From contig CAMEDC010000001.1 of assembly GCA_945913255.1 (NCBI GenBank), positions 62,001 through 126,000 on the forward strand: 64,000 nucleotides of DNA, given 5' to 3'. Every line of letters begins with the position of its first letter. Position 1 is the stretch's first letter. The DNA is from an uncultured Lachnospiraceae bacterium (GTDB lineage: Bacteria > Bacillota > Clostridia > Lachnospirales > Lachnospiraceae). The translations under genes were made by a program, and so were the position numbers. Below, in pieces: positions 1-7,950 of this stretch. Below the pieces are notes generated by a model. It had not been told where the DNA came from and ran no database searches. It saw nothing but the letters and a program-made list of their open reading frames with translations.

Positions 1-174
1 TAACGGCAAAACCGACGCCAGCAGGCTGATATTCGGATTTTCCATCCATTCCGGTCTGATTGCCTTGATAAGATACATCGAGGTAAGCTGTGCCACATAG
101 ATAATCAGTGTTCCCAGCAAAAACATCCAGCCAAGTTTAGAAAAATACTTTCTTGATACTTTGATTTCTTCCAT
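1..174 (-). CDS. Membrane protein, probable CPBP intramembrane protease, N-terminal part
   Basis: Only the first 58 codons are inside the window; the gene continues past base 1. It starts at an ATG preceded by GAGGAG at good spacing. The visible part has a charged N-terminus (MEEIKVSRKYF), one clear hydrophobic segment at about residues 15-33, a short loop with RPEWMEN, and the beginning of a second hydrophobic stretch. This is how many clostridial CPBP (Abi/CAAX-type) intramembrane metalloproteases begin, but the catalytic EE and H motifs lie outside the window. The family assignment is therefore inference from N-terminal resemblance only. It is separated from the tRNA by a terminator, so it is probably its own transcription unit. 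Confidence 0.5.
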   Translation of the reverse strand, partial: MEEIKVSRKYFSKLGWMFLLGTLIIYVAQLTSMYLIKAIRPEWMENPNISLLASVLPL

Positions 175-246
175 AAATACTCCTCTGAATTTTCATTGAT
201 TTACTCTTCAGTTTATCATAAGATTTTTTATTTGTATAGCAAAACA

Positions 247-278
247 AAAATCCCATGAGCACCAGCTCATGGGATTTT
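247..278 (-). terminator. Rho-independent terminator behind tRNA-Gln
   Basis: A perfect 14-bp stem (AAAATCCCATGAGC with its complement) closes a 4-base loop and is followed by T-rich sequence on the minus strand. It lies 5 bases beyond the 3' end of the tRNA. The A/T arms at both ends mean it could work in both directions. Confidence 0.85.
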
Positions 279-283
279 ATTCG

Positions 284-356
284 CAGGGCTACAAGGATTC
301 GAACCTTGAAAATGACGGAGTCAGAGTCCGTTGCCTTACCGTTTGGCGATAGCCCT
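284..356 (-). tRNA. tRNA-Gln, anticodon CUG
   Basis: A 73-base cloverleaf folds on the minus strand. It has a 7-bp acceptor stem (AGGGCTA with TAGCCCT), a D-arm GCC/GGC, a 5-bp anticodon stem ACGGA/TCCGT with loop CTCTGAC (anticodon CTG, U before it, A after it), a T-arm CAAGG-TTCGAAT-CCTTG, and G as discriminator base. It reads CAG codons. CCA is not encoded. A terminator follows directly. It lies just downstream of the two glutamine synthetase genes, which may be chance. Confidence 0.93.
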
Positions 357-488
357 ATCTGCATTACTTGATGAATTATACACGAAGTATTTCCATTTTG
401 CAATACCCAAATACAAAAAATTTAAATTTTTCCAAAAACTGCTCCAATTATCCGGATACCGGCCAGTGAAAACAGATACCATCAAAAC

Positions 489-506
489 GTGCGCCATCAG
501 GCGCAC
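489..506 (-). terminator. Second stem-loop downstream of the first glutamine synthetase gene
   Basis: GTGCGCC and GGCGCAC pair around a 4-base loop, followed on the minus strand by GTTTTGAT. It sits 9 bases beyond the stronger hairpin at 515-546 and looks like a back-up terminator. Bases 357-488, up to the tRNA, show nothing else recognisable. Confidence 0.5.
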
Positions 507-514
507 GGCATAAA

Positions 515-546
515 ACAGCCCGTACTGCAACTGCAACACGGGCTGT
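515..546 (-). terminator. Terminator of the first glutamine synthetase gene
   Basis: A 9-bp stem (ACAGCCCGT with ACGGGCTGT) closes a 14-base loop, followed by TTTTAT on the minus strand. It begins 15 bases after the stop codon. Confidence 0.75.
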
Positions 547-560
547 CCGTTCCCTGTAAA

Positions 561-2672
561 TTAAACCTCAAAGGTCAGTTCGCCGTAAGAAGGTACAGGC
601 CATACTTTCTTATCGACAATCATTTCAAGTGCATCAATCGGTGCACGAAGTTCATCCATAACTTCCTTTACGGAATCCTTGTAGAAGAATGCCTGTGCCT
701 TTGCCTCCTCGATTGCGGAAGCTTCTGCAGTTACCTTCTCCAGTTTGGTCAGAGCTGCCTTTGCTTCTGACAGGTACTTGCTTACCTCACCCAGCGCCTC
801 AGCCTGTACGGAAGCATCCGCGCCAGCCTCTTTCACTGCGATAACAGTGTCTGCCAGAGATTTTGTATAACTCATAACAGCAGGAATATACTTCTTGCTT
901 GCCATGTCAATCATGGTCAGAGCCTCAATATTGATGGTCTTAGCATAGGTCTCGTAAATAATCTCCTCGCGGGATTCCAGCTCAACCTTGGTAAAGATAC
1001 CGAATTTTTCAAACAGTTTGATTGCCTTATCGGTAGTCAGAGTGGAAGCTGCCTCAACCATGGACTTGATGTTGGGAAGTCCTCTTCTCTCAGCCTCTGC
1101 AACCCATTCATCGGAATAGCCGTTTCCGTTGAAAATAATTCTCTGATGCTCGGTCATGTATTCCTTAATCAGGTCATGCACAGCCAAATCAAAGTCTTCT
1201 GCCTTCTCCAGTCTGTCAGCTGCCTCACAGAAAGCCTCTGCAACAATTGCATTCAGTGTGGTGTTAGGACTTGCGATAGAATCTGCGGAACCAACCATAC
1301 GGAACTCAAACTTGTTGCCGGTGAAGGCAAAAGGTGAAGTTCTGTTACGGTCTGTTGCATCTTTCTCAAAATCAGGAAGGGTGGATACACCGGTCTCCAG
1401 CTTACCGCCTTCAATCAGATGTGCTGCCTCACCTGTTTCCACCAGCTGTTTTACCACATCCTCAAGCTGTTCACCCAGGAACATGGAAATGATTGCGGGC
1501 GGTGCCTCGTTCGCACCCAGTCTGTGATCGTTTCCGACATCGGAAGCACTCTGACGAAGCAGATCTGCGTGTGTATCAACAGCCTTCATGATGCAGGCAA
1601 GCACCAGAAGGAACTGAATATTCTCGTTAGGAGTCTCACCGGGATCCAGCAGGTTAACACCATTGTCTGTTCCCAGAGACCAGTTATTGTGCTTACCGGA
1701 ACCGTTCACACCCGCAAAAGGCTTCTCATGAAGCAGACAGGTCATGCCATGGCGTCCTGCAACCTTCTTCATTGTCTCCATAACCAGCTGGTTGTGGTCA
1801 ACTGCAATGTTTGCCGTCTCATAAATGGGTGCCAGCTCATGCTGTGCAGGAGCAACTTCGTTGTGCTGGGTCTTTGCGGTAACGCCGAGCTTCCACAGCT
1901 CCACATTCAAATCCTTCATATAAGAACCGATTCTCTCACGGATGGTGCCGAAGTAATGATCCTCCAGCTCCTGTCCCTTGGGCGCAGGTGCACCGAACAA
2001 GGTACGGCCTGCAAAAATCAGGTCTTCACGCTGTAAATATTTCTCTCTGTCTACCAGAAAATACTCCTGCTCAGGGCCAACGCTTGCCACAACCTTGGTA
2101 GCCTCAGTGTTGCCGAACAATCTGACGATACGAAGTGCCTGCTCGCTGACAGCCTCCATGGAACGCAGCAGGGGTGTTTTCTTATCCAGTGCCTCACCTG
2201 TATAGGAGCAGAATGCGGTAGGAATGCAAAGAATGACTCCGGTTGCATCCTCCTTCAAAAATGCAGGAGATGTAATATCCCATGCTGTATAGCCTCTTGC
2301 CTCAAAGGTAGCACGAAGACCGCCGGAGGGGAAGGAAGAAGCATCAGGCTCACCCTTAATCAACTCCTTACCGGAGAACTCCATAATCATTTTTCCCTCA
2401 GCATCGGGATGAGAAACAAATGCATCGTGCTTTTCTGCGGTAATACCGGTCAGAGGCTGGAACCAATGGGTATAGTGTGTTGCGCCATTTTCAACAGCCC
2501 AGTCCTTCATTGCTTTTGCGACAACATCAGCAGCAGCCAGAGACAGCTCGCCGCCCTGATCCATAACCTTTTTTACCTCTTTGTACACACTCTTAGGCAA
2601 TCTTTCTTTCATCTTACCCAGAGTAAATACTTTACTGGCAAAAATCTCTTCCACGTTCAATACTTCACTCAT
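561..2672 (-). CDS. glnN: Glutamine synthetase type III (copy A)
   Basis: This 703-residue cytoplasmic enzyme joins ammonia to glutamate using ATP. The length is normal for GSIII, a large dodecameric type found in Bacteroidetes, clostridia and cyanobacteria. The family signature [17 protein letters not shown] lies near residues 65-85, [10 protein letters not shown] supplies metal-binding glutamates, [12 protein letters not shown] is the ammonia/ATP-site block, and [20 protein letters not shown] the glutamate-binding block. The start has AAGGGAGG 7 bases upstream. A second, very similar gene of the same length follows upstream on the same strand, but each gene has its own promoter. Unlike the neighbour copy, this one has an intrinsic terminator in its leader, so it is probably controlled by antitermination. 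Confidence 0.96.
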   Translation of the reverse strand: MSEVLNVEEIFASKVFTLGKMKERLPKSVYKEVKKVMDQGGELSLAAADVVAKAMKDWAVENGATHYTHWFQPLTGITAEKHDAFVSHPDAEGKMIMEFSGKELIKGEPDASSFPSGGLRATFEARGYTAWDITSPAFLKEDATGVILCIPTAFCSYTGEALDKKTPLLRSMEAVSEQALRIVRLFGNTEATKVVASVGPEQEYFLVDREKYLQREDLIFAGRTLFGAPAPKGQELEDHYFGTIRERIGSYMKDLNVELWKLGVTAKTQHNEVAPAQHELAPIYETANIAVDHNQLVMETMKKVAGRHGMTCLLHEKPFAGVNGSGKHNNWSLGTDNGVNLLDPGETPNENIQFLLVLACIMKAVDTHADLLRQSASDVGNDHRLGANEAPPAIISMFLGEQLEDVVKQLVETGEAAHLIEGGKLETGVSTLPDFEKDATDRNRTSPFAFTGNKFEFRMVGSADSIASPNTTLNAIVAEAFCEAADRLEKAEDFDLAVHDLIKEYMTEHQRIIFNGNGYSDEWVAEAERRGLPNIKSMVEAASTLTTDKAIKLFEKFGIFTKVELESREEIIYETYAKTINIEALTMIDMASKKYIPAVMSYTKSLADTVIAVKEAGADASVQAEALGEVSKYLSEAKAALTKLEKVTAEASAIEEAKAQAFFYKDSVKEVMDELRAPIDALEMIVDKKVWPVPSYGELTFEV

Positions 2673-2713
2673 CTGTCGAATCCTCCCTTGTTTGGTTTTT
2701 CTGTTTTTGAGAA

Positions 2714-2750
2714 CTAAAAAAGGCGCTACACCACCCGTGTAAACGCCTTC
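2714..2750 (-). promoter_or_regulatory. Intrinsic terminator in the glnN copy A leader (attenuator)
   Basis: Between promoter and gene, the minus strand can form AAGGCG/CGCCTT stacked on TACAC/GTGTA around a 5-base loop, directly followed by six T residues. Readthrough is needed to express the gene. Further upstream the leader has smaller pairings, including CTCAAA with TTTGAG, that could take part in switching. Related clostridial nitrogen genes are known to be controlled by ANTAR-domain antiterminators acting on leader hairpins. I could not recognise a clean hexaloop pair here, so the regulator stays open. Confidence 0.72.
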
Positions 2751-2800
2751 GTTTTCTCAAAATACATATTCTGTTTGAGGTCTTCCCTCTATGGTTCCTT

Positions 2801-2829
2801 ACTATACAGCAATTTTTTTTTAAATGCAA
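2801..2829 (-). promoter_or_regulatory. Sigma-A promoter of glnN copy A
   Basis: TTGCAT and TATAGT are separated by exactly 17 bases. The predicted start of the RNA is near 2794, which gives a leader of about 120 bases containing the attenuator hairpin. Confidence 0.75.
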
Positions 2830-2845
2830 GACCTAAATTGAAATT

Positions 2846-2866
2846 TTTTACAGTTCAGCTGTAAAA
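2846..2866 (-). terminator. Stem-loop after glnN copy B
   Basis: TTTTACAG and CTGTAAAA pair around a 5-base loop, 43 bases after the stop codon of the upstream synthetase gene and just before the promoter of copy A. The downstream sequence AATTTC is a weak U-tract, so termination may be partial. Confidence 0.5.
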
Positions 2867-2908
2867 TGCCGGCAGAGGTGCGTGAGTGCTTGCACACAAA
2901 GCACATTC

Positions 2909-5020
2909 TTAAACCTCAAACAGCAAATCCGCATAGGTCGGGAAAGGCCAGTACTCTTTGTCCACCAGCTTCTCCAGTTCATCCGCAGGTCTGCGCAGTT
3001 CCTCCATGGCAGCCGTCACCTTGTCATGATAACGGTATGCCTGTTCCTTGCCTCTCTCCATTTCAAAAGCAAGCTTTTCTTCCTCCTCCAGTCGTTTTAC
3101 CGCCTGCTTCATCTCTGTCAGTTTGGCAGTAACCATACTCAGAAGTTCTGTGGGAACGGTATTGTCCCCGCCTGCTTCCTTTACCGCCAGGGAAGTGTCC
3201 GCCAATGTTCTGGCAAATCGCATCACTGCCGGAATAATCTGCTTGTTCGCCATGTCTATCATGGTCAGCGCTTCGATGTTGATGGTCTTTGCATAAGTCT
3301 CGTACAGCACCTCCGCACGGGAACGCAGTTCCGCCTCGGTAAAGATACCGAACTTTTCAAAAAGCCGGATGGATTTCTCCGTTATCAGGGTATCCACCGC
3401 TTCCACCATGGAAGGAATATTGGGAAGGCCTCTTCTGGCTGCTTCCTCCTCCCATTCCTTCGCATAGCCGTTGCCGTTAAAGATAATCCGCTGATGCTCT
3501 GTCATGTATTCCTTGATGAGATCATGAACTGCCATATCAAAATCTTCCGCCTGCTCCAATCTGTCGGCCGCCTCGCAAAAAGCCTCTGCAACAATTGCAT
3601 TCAAAGTCGTATTGGGACTGCCGATAGAATCCTCGCTGCCCACCATGCGGAACTCAAACTTATTGCCGGTGAAAGCGAAAGGTGAAGTACGGTTTCTGTC
3701 CGTTGCATCCTTCACAAAATCAGGCAGAGTTGATACACCAGTCCGCAGGACACCGCCTTCTTTCAGGGAATCCGCCTTTCCTGTCTCCACCAGCTGGTTT
3801 ACCACATCCTCCAGCTGCTCGCCCAGGAAAATCGAGATAATGGCAGGAGGTGCTTCATAACCTCCCAGTCTGTGGTCATTTCCCACATTGGATGCGCTCT
3901 GACGAAGCAAATCTGCATGGGTATCCACCGCTTTCATAATACATGCCAGTACCAGCAAAAACTGGATATTTTCATTGGGAGTCTGTCCGGGCTCCAGCAA
4001 ATTGACACCATTGTCAGTTGTAATGGACCAGTTGTTATGCTTACCGGAGCCGTTCACTCCGGCAAAGGGTTTTTCATGGAGCATGCAGCGCAGGCCATGC
4101 TTGCCCGCCACTCTCTTCAGGGTCTCCATCACCAGCTGATTATGATCCACCGCCACATTGGCAGACTCATAGATAGGCGCCACCTCATGCTGTGCAGGAG
4201 CCGCCTCATTATGCTGGGTCTTGGAGGTAACGCCCAATTTCCAGAGTTCAATATTCACGTCGTGCATAAATCCGCCGATTCGTTCCCGGATAACGCCGAA
4301 GTAATGGTCATCCATCTCCTGTCCCTTGGGCGCAGGTGCACCGAACAGAGTTCTGCCGGAAAAGATGATATCCTCTCTCTGCAGCGCCTTCTTAGCATCC
4401 ACCAGGAAATATTCCTGTTCCGCTCCCACTGAAGGCAATACTTTCTTCGCTTCGGTATTGCCAAACAGACGTACAATTCGGATGGCCTGACGGCTCAGTG
4501 CCTCCATGGAACGCAGAAGAGGCGTTTTCTTGTCCAGCGCCTCTCCGGTATAAGAACAGAAAGCTGTGGGGATACATAGGGTCGGACCGGTGGCTGTCTC
4601 CTTGATAAAAGCCGGAGAAGTAATATCCCAGGTGGTATAGCCCCGCGCCTCGAAGGTAGCACGCAGACCGCCGGAAGGGAAAGAAGAGGCATCCGGCTCT
4701 CCCTTAATCAGTTCCTTGCCGGAGAATTCCATAATCATTCTGCCTTCTGCATCCGGGTGAGTGACAAAGGCATCATGCTTTTCGGCAGTGATACCGGTCA
4801 GCGGCTGAAACCAGTGTGTATAATGGGTTGCACCATTTTCCACAGCCCAGTCCTTCATTGCCTTCGCAACCACATCTGCAGCTGCCAGAGACAATTCACC
4901 ACCCTGATCCATCACCCTCGTTACCTCTTTATAGGTACTCTTGGGTAATCTTTCCTTCATTTTTCCGAGAGTAAATACCTTGCTGGCAAAGATTTCTTCT
5001 ACATTCAATCCTTCACTCAT
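2909..5020 (-). CDS. glnN: Glutamine synthetase type III (copy B)
   Basis: This second 703-residue GSIII is alignable with its neighbour along almost the whole length. It has the same [39 protein letters not shown] and [15 protein letters not shown] blocks. Differences gather in the N-terminal few residues, in the 580-690 region and in isolated positions, as expected of an old tandem duplication. The reading frame stays open 27 codons further upstream, but that part overlaps leader hairpins and has no family similarity. The ATG giving MSEGLNVEE matches copy A, with GGAAAGG 11 bases upstream, and is chosen here. Its leader has hairpins but no terminator, so the two copies are probably regulated differently. 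Confidence 0.95.
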   Translation of the reverse strand: MSEGLNVEEIFASKVFTLGKMKERLPKSTYKEVTRVMDQGGELSLAAADVVAKAMKDWAVENGATHYTHWFQPLTGITAEKHDAFVTHPDAEGRMIMEFSGKELIKGEPDASSFPSGGLRATFEARGYTTWDITSPAFIKETATGPTLCIPTAFCSYTGEALDKKTPLLRSMEALSRQAIRIVRLFGNTEAKKVLPSVGAEQEYFLVDAKKALQREDIIFSGRTLFGAPAPKGQEMDDHYFGVIRERIGGFMHDVNIELWKLGVTSKTQHNEAAPAQHEVAPIYESANVAVDHNQLVMETLKRVAGKHGLRCMLHEKPFAGVNGSGKHNNWSITTDNGVNLLEPGQTPNENIQFLLVLACIMKAVDTHADLLRQSASNVGNDHRLGGYEAPPAIISIFLGEQLEDVVNQLVETGKADSLKEGGVLRTGVSTLPDFVKDATDRNRTSPFAFTGNKFEFRMVGSEDSIGSPNTTLNAIVAEAFCEAADRLEQAEDFDMAVHDLIKEYMTEHQRIIFNGNGYAKEWEEEAARRGLPNIPSMVEAVDTLITEKSIRLFEKFGIFTEAELRSRAEVLYETYAKTINIEALTMIDMANKQIIPAVMRFARTLADTSLAVKEAGGDNTVPTELLSMVTAKLTEMKQAVKRLEEEEKLAFEMERGKEQAYRYHDKVTAAMEELRRPADELEKLVDKEYWPFPTYADLLFEV

Positions 5021-5045
5021 CCTTATACCCATGCCTTTCCCGCAC

Positions 5046-5106
5046 GAGCCTCCCATTATGGGAAATCGGCTCAAATACGTAAGGTTGCAAATTTCTTGCA
5101 ACCCTT
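5046..5106 (-). other. Two strong hairpins in the glnN copy B leader
   Basis: The leader RNA can form AAGGGTTGCAA with TTGCAACCTT (one bulged G, 5081-5106). It can also form GAGCC/GGCTC enclosing TCCCA/TGGGA (5046-5072). The second ends about 25 bases before the start codon. Neither has a U-tract. They may affect RNA stability or translation or bind a regulator; this is inference. Confidence 0.5.
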
Positions 5107-5118
5107 TATCTCTCAGAC

Positions 5119-5148
5119 ATTGTACAATATGTGCGTCTTATCGGTCAA
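5119..5148 (-). promoter_or_regulatory. Promoter of glnN copy B
   Basis: TTGACC and TACAAT are separated by 18 bases, with a TG just before the -10 box. The predicted RNA start near 5112 gives a leader of about 92 bases. Confidence 0.6.
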
Positions 5149-5206
5149 CAAATATTTTATACTGCACAGGATTCGTATCGCAGGTATACCGCTTGCATGC
5201 CGTAAA

Positions 5207-6484
5207 TTACGCCTTTACCCGCAGCAAATCGTACTGTGAAGGGAGTTCGGACAATTTTATCCACAATTTCTGTTTTGAGTGGGGACAACTTTCCACCGGC
5301 TCCCCCTCCTCATTGTACATAGACTCGACCTTAACCGGAATATTATTTCCGTCCGGCTTCATAATTTCAATGGTATCTCCCACAGAGAACTTGTTTCTCT
5401 GTTCAAAGCGTGCCAATACCGTATCAGCCTGTTCATTCGTCACCGGAGTGTGCGCTGCCGCGGCTGTTTCCTCTACAATTCCCAGATAAACATATTCGTT
5501 TACATAGGTGTTGTTATCATAAATCTGGGTTTCATTTGTCGGCTTGCCGAAATAGAAGCCGGTAGTGAACTGCCTGTAGGTGCACTTGGAAATTTCGGTC
5601 TTATACCAGTCCATATGATTTCGGTAAGTCTCTTCCGATGCAAAGTAATCATCGATGGCTTTTCTGTAGGTTCTGGCTACTGTCGCCACATAAAGTGCCG
5701 TTTTCATGCGTCCTTCGATTTTCAGGCTGTCAATTCCCGCCTCCACCAGCTCCGGGATATGCTCAATCATGCACAAATCCTTCGAATTGAAAATATAGGT
5801 TCCGCGTTCATTCTCATAGACAGGAAGATATTCGCCCGGTCTCGTCTCCTCCACCACCGCATACTTCCAGCGGCAGGGATGGGTACAGGCACCCTGATTG
5901 GCATCTCTTCCTGTGAAATAATTGCTTAACAGGCATCTTCCCGAATAGGAAATACACATGGCACCGTGAACAAAGCTCTCTATCTCCATCTCTTCCGGAA
6001 TCTTTTCGCGGATTGTCCTGATTTCTTCCAGAGACAGCTCTCTGGCACTCACCACCCGCTTTGCGCCCAGCTTCCACCAGAACAGATAGGTCTGATAATT
6101 TGTGTTATTTGCCTGCGTGGAAATATGAATCTCCACCTCCGGCCAGACCTCCTTTGCAATGGTAAACATACCGGGATCGGAAATAATCAGGGCATCACAG
6201 GTCTCCGGCTTCATACCCTTAAGTTCGGCAAAATATTCCCTTGCACCTTCCAGATCATCGTTGTGGGCAAGAATATTTGCAGTGACATAAACTTTCACGC
6301 CTCTCGCATGGGCGAACGCAATTCCCTCTGCCATCTCTTCCTTAGAAAAATTTTTCGCTTTTGCACGTAGCCCAAAGGCTTCTCCGCCGATATACACGGC
6401 ATCTGCGCCGAAAATTACCGCTGTCTTTAAAACTTCAAGGCTACTGGCCGGAATCAGAAGCTCCGGCTTTTTTCGCTGTATCAT
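5207..6484 (-). CDS. U32 family peptidase-like protein (YrrO/RlhA type)
   Basis: This 425-residue cytoplasmic protein has an N-terminal U32 barrel (ELLIPASSLEVLKTAVIFGADAV pattern) and the family signature ESFVHGAMCISYSGRC near residues 165-182. Conserved cysteines follow (GACTHPCRW). Members were first called collagenases, but well-studied relatives such as E. coli RlhA, TrhP and UbiU/V modify RNA or hydroxylate quinones using an Fe-S cluster, so a tRNA or rRNA modification role is more likely. The start overlaps the stop of the upstream methyltransferase gene (ATGA), so translation is probably coupled. The same pair is neighbouring in Bacillus (yrrM, yrrO). It is the last gene of a nine-gene run. 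Confidence 0.9.
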   Translation of the reverse strand: MIQRKKPELLIPASSLEVLKTAVIFGADAVYIGGEAFGLRAKAKNFSKEEMAEGIAFAHARGVKVYVTANILAHNDDLEGAREYFAELKGMKPETCDALIISDPGMFTIAKEVWPEVEIHISTQANNTNYQTYLFWWKLGAKRVVSARELSLEEIRTIREKIPEEMEIESFVHGAMCISYSGRCLLSNYFTGRDANQGACTHPCRWKYAVVEETRPGEYLPVYENERGTYIFNSKDLCMIEHIPELVEAGIDSLKIEGRMKTALYVATVARTYRKAIDDYFASEETYRNHMDWYKTEISKCTYRQFTTGFYFGKPTNETQIYDNNTYVNEYVYLGIVEETAAAAHTPVTNEQADTVLARFEQRNKFSVGDTIEIMKPDGNNIPVKVESMYNEEGEPVESCPHSKQKLWIKLSELPSQYDLLRVKA

Positions 6485-7167
6485 AATGTTCCTCCTGTTC
6501 CATCAACACCTGTTCCGGATGCCTCATCTGTCTTTGTGCTTAATGTCACGCCATCTCCCACGGGCAGAATGACCGTCTCCAGCTGCGGATGATGCTTCAG
6601 CTCGTAGAGATAGTCTCTCATGCGCGCATGAATCGTACGGTTTCTTCTTGTCACCGCGAATCGGGACTCGATGATGTCTCCGTCCTGCAAGACATTATCA
6701 GACACAAGAAGTCCCCCCGGAGCAAGTAGTCTCAGGATATCCGGCAGGAAATGAATATACTGGCCCTTGGCTGCATCCATAAAAATCAGGTCAAAGCTGC
6801 CCTCCAGTTCTTTCAGGATTTCCGTGGCATCCCCCTCCAAAAGCGTAATACGCTTCGCCGCTCCCGCGCGTCTGAAATTTTCCTGGGCAAGCGGAATTCT
6901 TTTCTCATATTTCTCGATGGTGGTAATATGGCACCCTTCCGGACTGTACTCGTCCATTAATAACGCAGAAAAGCCGATAGCAGTCCCTACTTCAAGGATG
7001 TTCTTCGGCTTTGCAAATGCGAGCAGGAATTTCAACAGGCTCTGCATGGATTTTCTGATAATGGGAACCTGTGTCTCCAGCGCATATTTTTCAATTTCAT
7101 CCAGGAAAGGAGTGTTGCCTTTATCGAGGGAATCGATAAAGGCAGACATTCGCTCATCAATAATCAT
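6481..7167 (-). CDS. trmR: SAM-dependent O-methyltransferase (YrrM type; tRNA 5-hydroxyuridine methyltransferase family)
   Basis: The 228-residue protein has the class I methyltransferase glycine loop ILEVGTAIGFSALLM near residues 58-72, and an acidic motif FDLIFMDAAKGQY near residues 125-137 that binds metal and SAM. This is the pattern of the cation-dependent O-methyltransferase family 3. In Bacillus the homologue YrrM (TrmR) methylates 5-hydroxyuridine at the tRNA wobble position. The overlapping U32 gene fits, because U32 proteins supply the hydroxyl. AAAGGAC precedes the start. The last 15 residues (TDEASGTGVDGTGGTL) look like an unstructured tail. Confidence 0.87.
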   Translation of the reverse strand: MIIDERMSAFIDSLDKGNTPFLDEIEKYALETQVPIIRKSMQSLLKFLLAFAKPKNILEVGTAIGFSALLMDEYSPEGCHITTIEKYEKRIPLAQENFRRAGAAKRITLLEGDATEILKELEGSFDLIFMDAAKGQYIHFLPDILRLLAPGGLLVSDNVLQDGDIIESRFAVTRRNRTIHARMRDYLYELKHHPQLETVILPVGDGVTLSTKTDEASGTGVDGTGGTL

Positions 7168-7172
7168 GTCCT

Positions 7173-7574
7173 TTACTCCGTTTTCTTTTCTTCCGATGTA
7201 TCTTCTTCCTCCGTATCAGCCGCCATCACTGCCATCATGTCTTCAGCAGTCATGGAAGTGCTCAGTTCAAAAATACCCGGCTTTACATCTGCCTTATATT
7301 CAGATAAATAATATTGCAATGTGAACAGTCTTGCGTCTCTGACCAGTCCCTTGCTCTCAAGCAGTTTCCCGATGTCAGAAGCAGACATTTCAGAGGTTAC
7401 CGCAACTGTGACGGTTCTTCCCTCACCGGCCGAAACTGCCGGTTCCGCAAAAATACGATACCCATAGTCATAGCACAAAGCTGCACCGTGATATATCGCA
7501 TAGACGGCAAATATCACTACGGCAACTCTGAAAATGGTGCCGCAGACGGCTCCGATTACACTTCCTGTTTTCAT
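7173..7574 (-). CDS. Short MltG-like membrane protein without catalytic domain
   Basis: The protein is 133 residues from the chosen ATG, which has AGGAG 10 bases upstream; a GTG four codons earlier would sit on top of that site. It has one membrane segment at about residues 12-32, then a LysM-like piece with the pattern SASDIGKLLESKGLVRDARLFTLQY that matches the N-terminal extracellular module of the lytic transglycosylase MltG, including VKPGIFELSTSMTAEDMM. The catalytic glutamate domain is absent and the C-terminus is acidic. It stands where mltG stands in the Bacillus version of this cluster. It may be a regulator or remnant of MltG; enzymatic activity is not expected. Confidence 0.72.
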   Translation of the reverse strand: MKTGSVIGAVCGTIFRVAVVIFAVYAIYHGAALCYDYGYRIFAEPAVSAGEGRTVTVAVTSEMSASDIGKLLESKGLVRDARLFTLQYYLSEYKADVKPGIFELSTSMTAEDMMAVMAADTEEEDTSEEKKTE

Positions 7575-7606
7575 AATAGTATTCACTCCTGCTGTCTTCT
7601 TTATCG

Positions 7607-7927
7607 CTACTCAAAATGCAGTTCGGCAGTAATATAAATATTAAGCCTCTGCATCATGCGGCAGAAATCAAGTTCCGCCGCAAGGAAATCCGCCACCAGT
7701 GGATTCTCCCGGAAATTTTCGTATTCCTTTTCAAAACGGTCCAACTTCTCAAAATCGCTGTCCGGGCTGGACTGGAATTCATAATTTCTCCTGCGGAAAT
7801 CATCTATCTGCTCTTTCAGTTCCGGATATTGCTTAACCTTCTCCAGCTCCGCACGATAAGTGCGGTATACCTCACTGTCACGAATGGCTGCGATGTAGTT
7901 GTCTGTAGCAATTTCTAAACTTGTCAT
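7607..7927 (-). CDS. YlbF family protein
   Basis: This is a 106-residue all-helical protein with the pattern of the YlbF/YmcA family (SEVYRTYRAELEKVKQYPELKEQI, then FRRRNYEFQ). In Bacillus, YlbF, YmcA and YaaT form the Y-complex that helps RNase Y process operon transcripts. Its place next to RNase J fits a role in RNA turnover, though the exact partner here is unknown. The start has GGAGAGGG 4 bases upstream. Confidence 0.85.
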   Translation of the reverse strand: MTSLEIATDNYIAAIRDSEVYRTYRAELEKVKQYPELKEQIDDFRRRNYEFQSSPDSDFEKLDRFEKEYENFRENPLVADFLAAELDFCRMMQRLNIYITAELHFE

Positions 7928-7950
7928 AAATCCCTCTCCGCCATGCCGTA

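Noticed and set aside
2714-2794. T-box riboswitch in the glutamine synthetase leader
   Set aside because: A GGGTGG string is present, but there is no T-box sequence, specifier stem or AG-bulge pattern; the leader is too short.
5021-5101. 27-codon upstream extension of glutamine synthetase copy B
   Set aside because: It covers leader hairpins, is not similar to copy A, and the internal ATG matches the copy A start.
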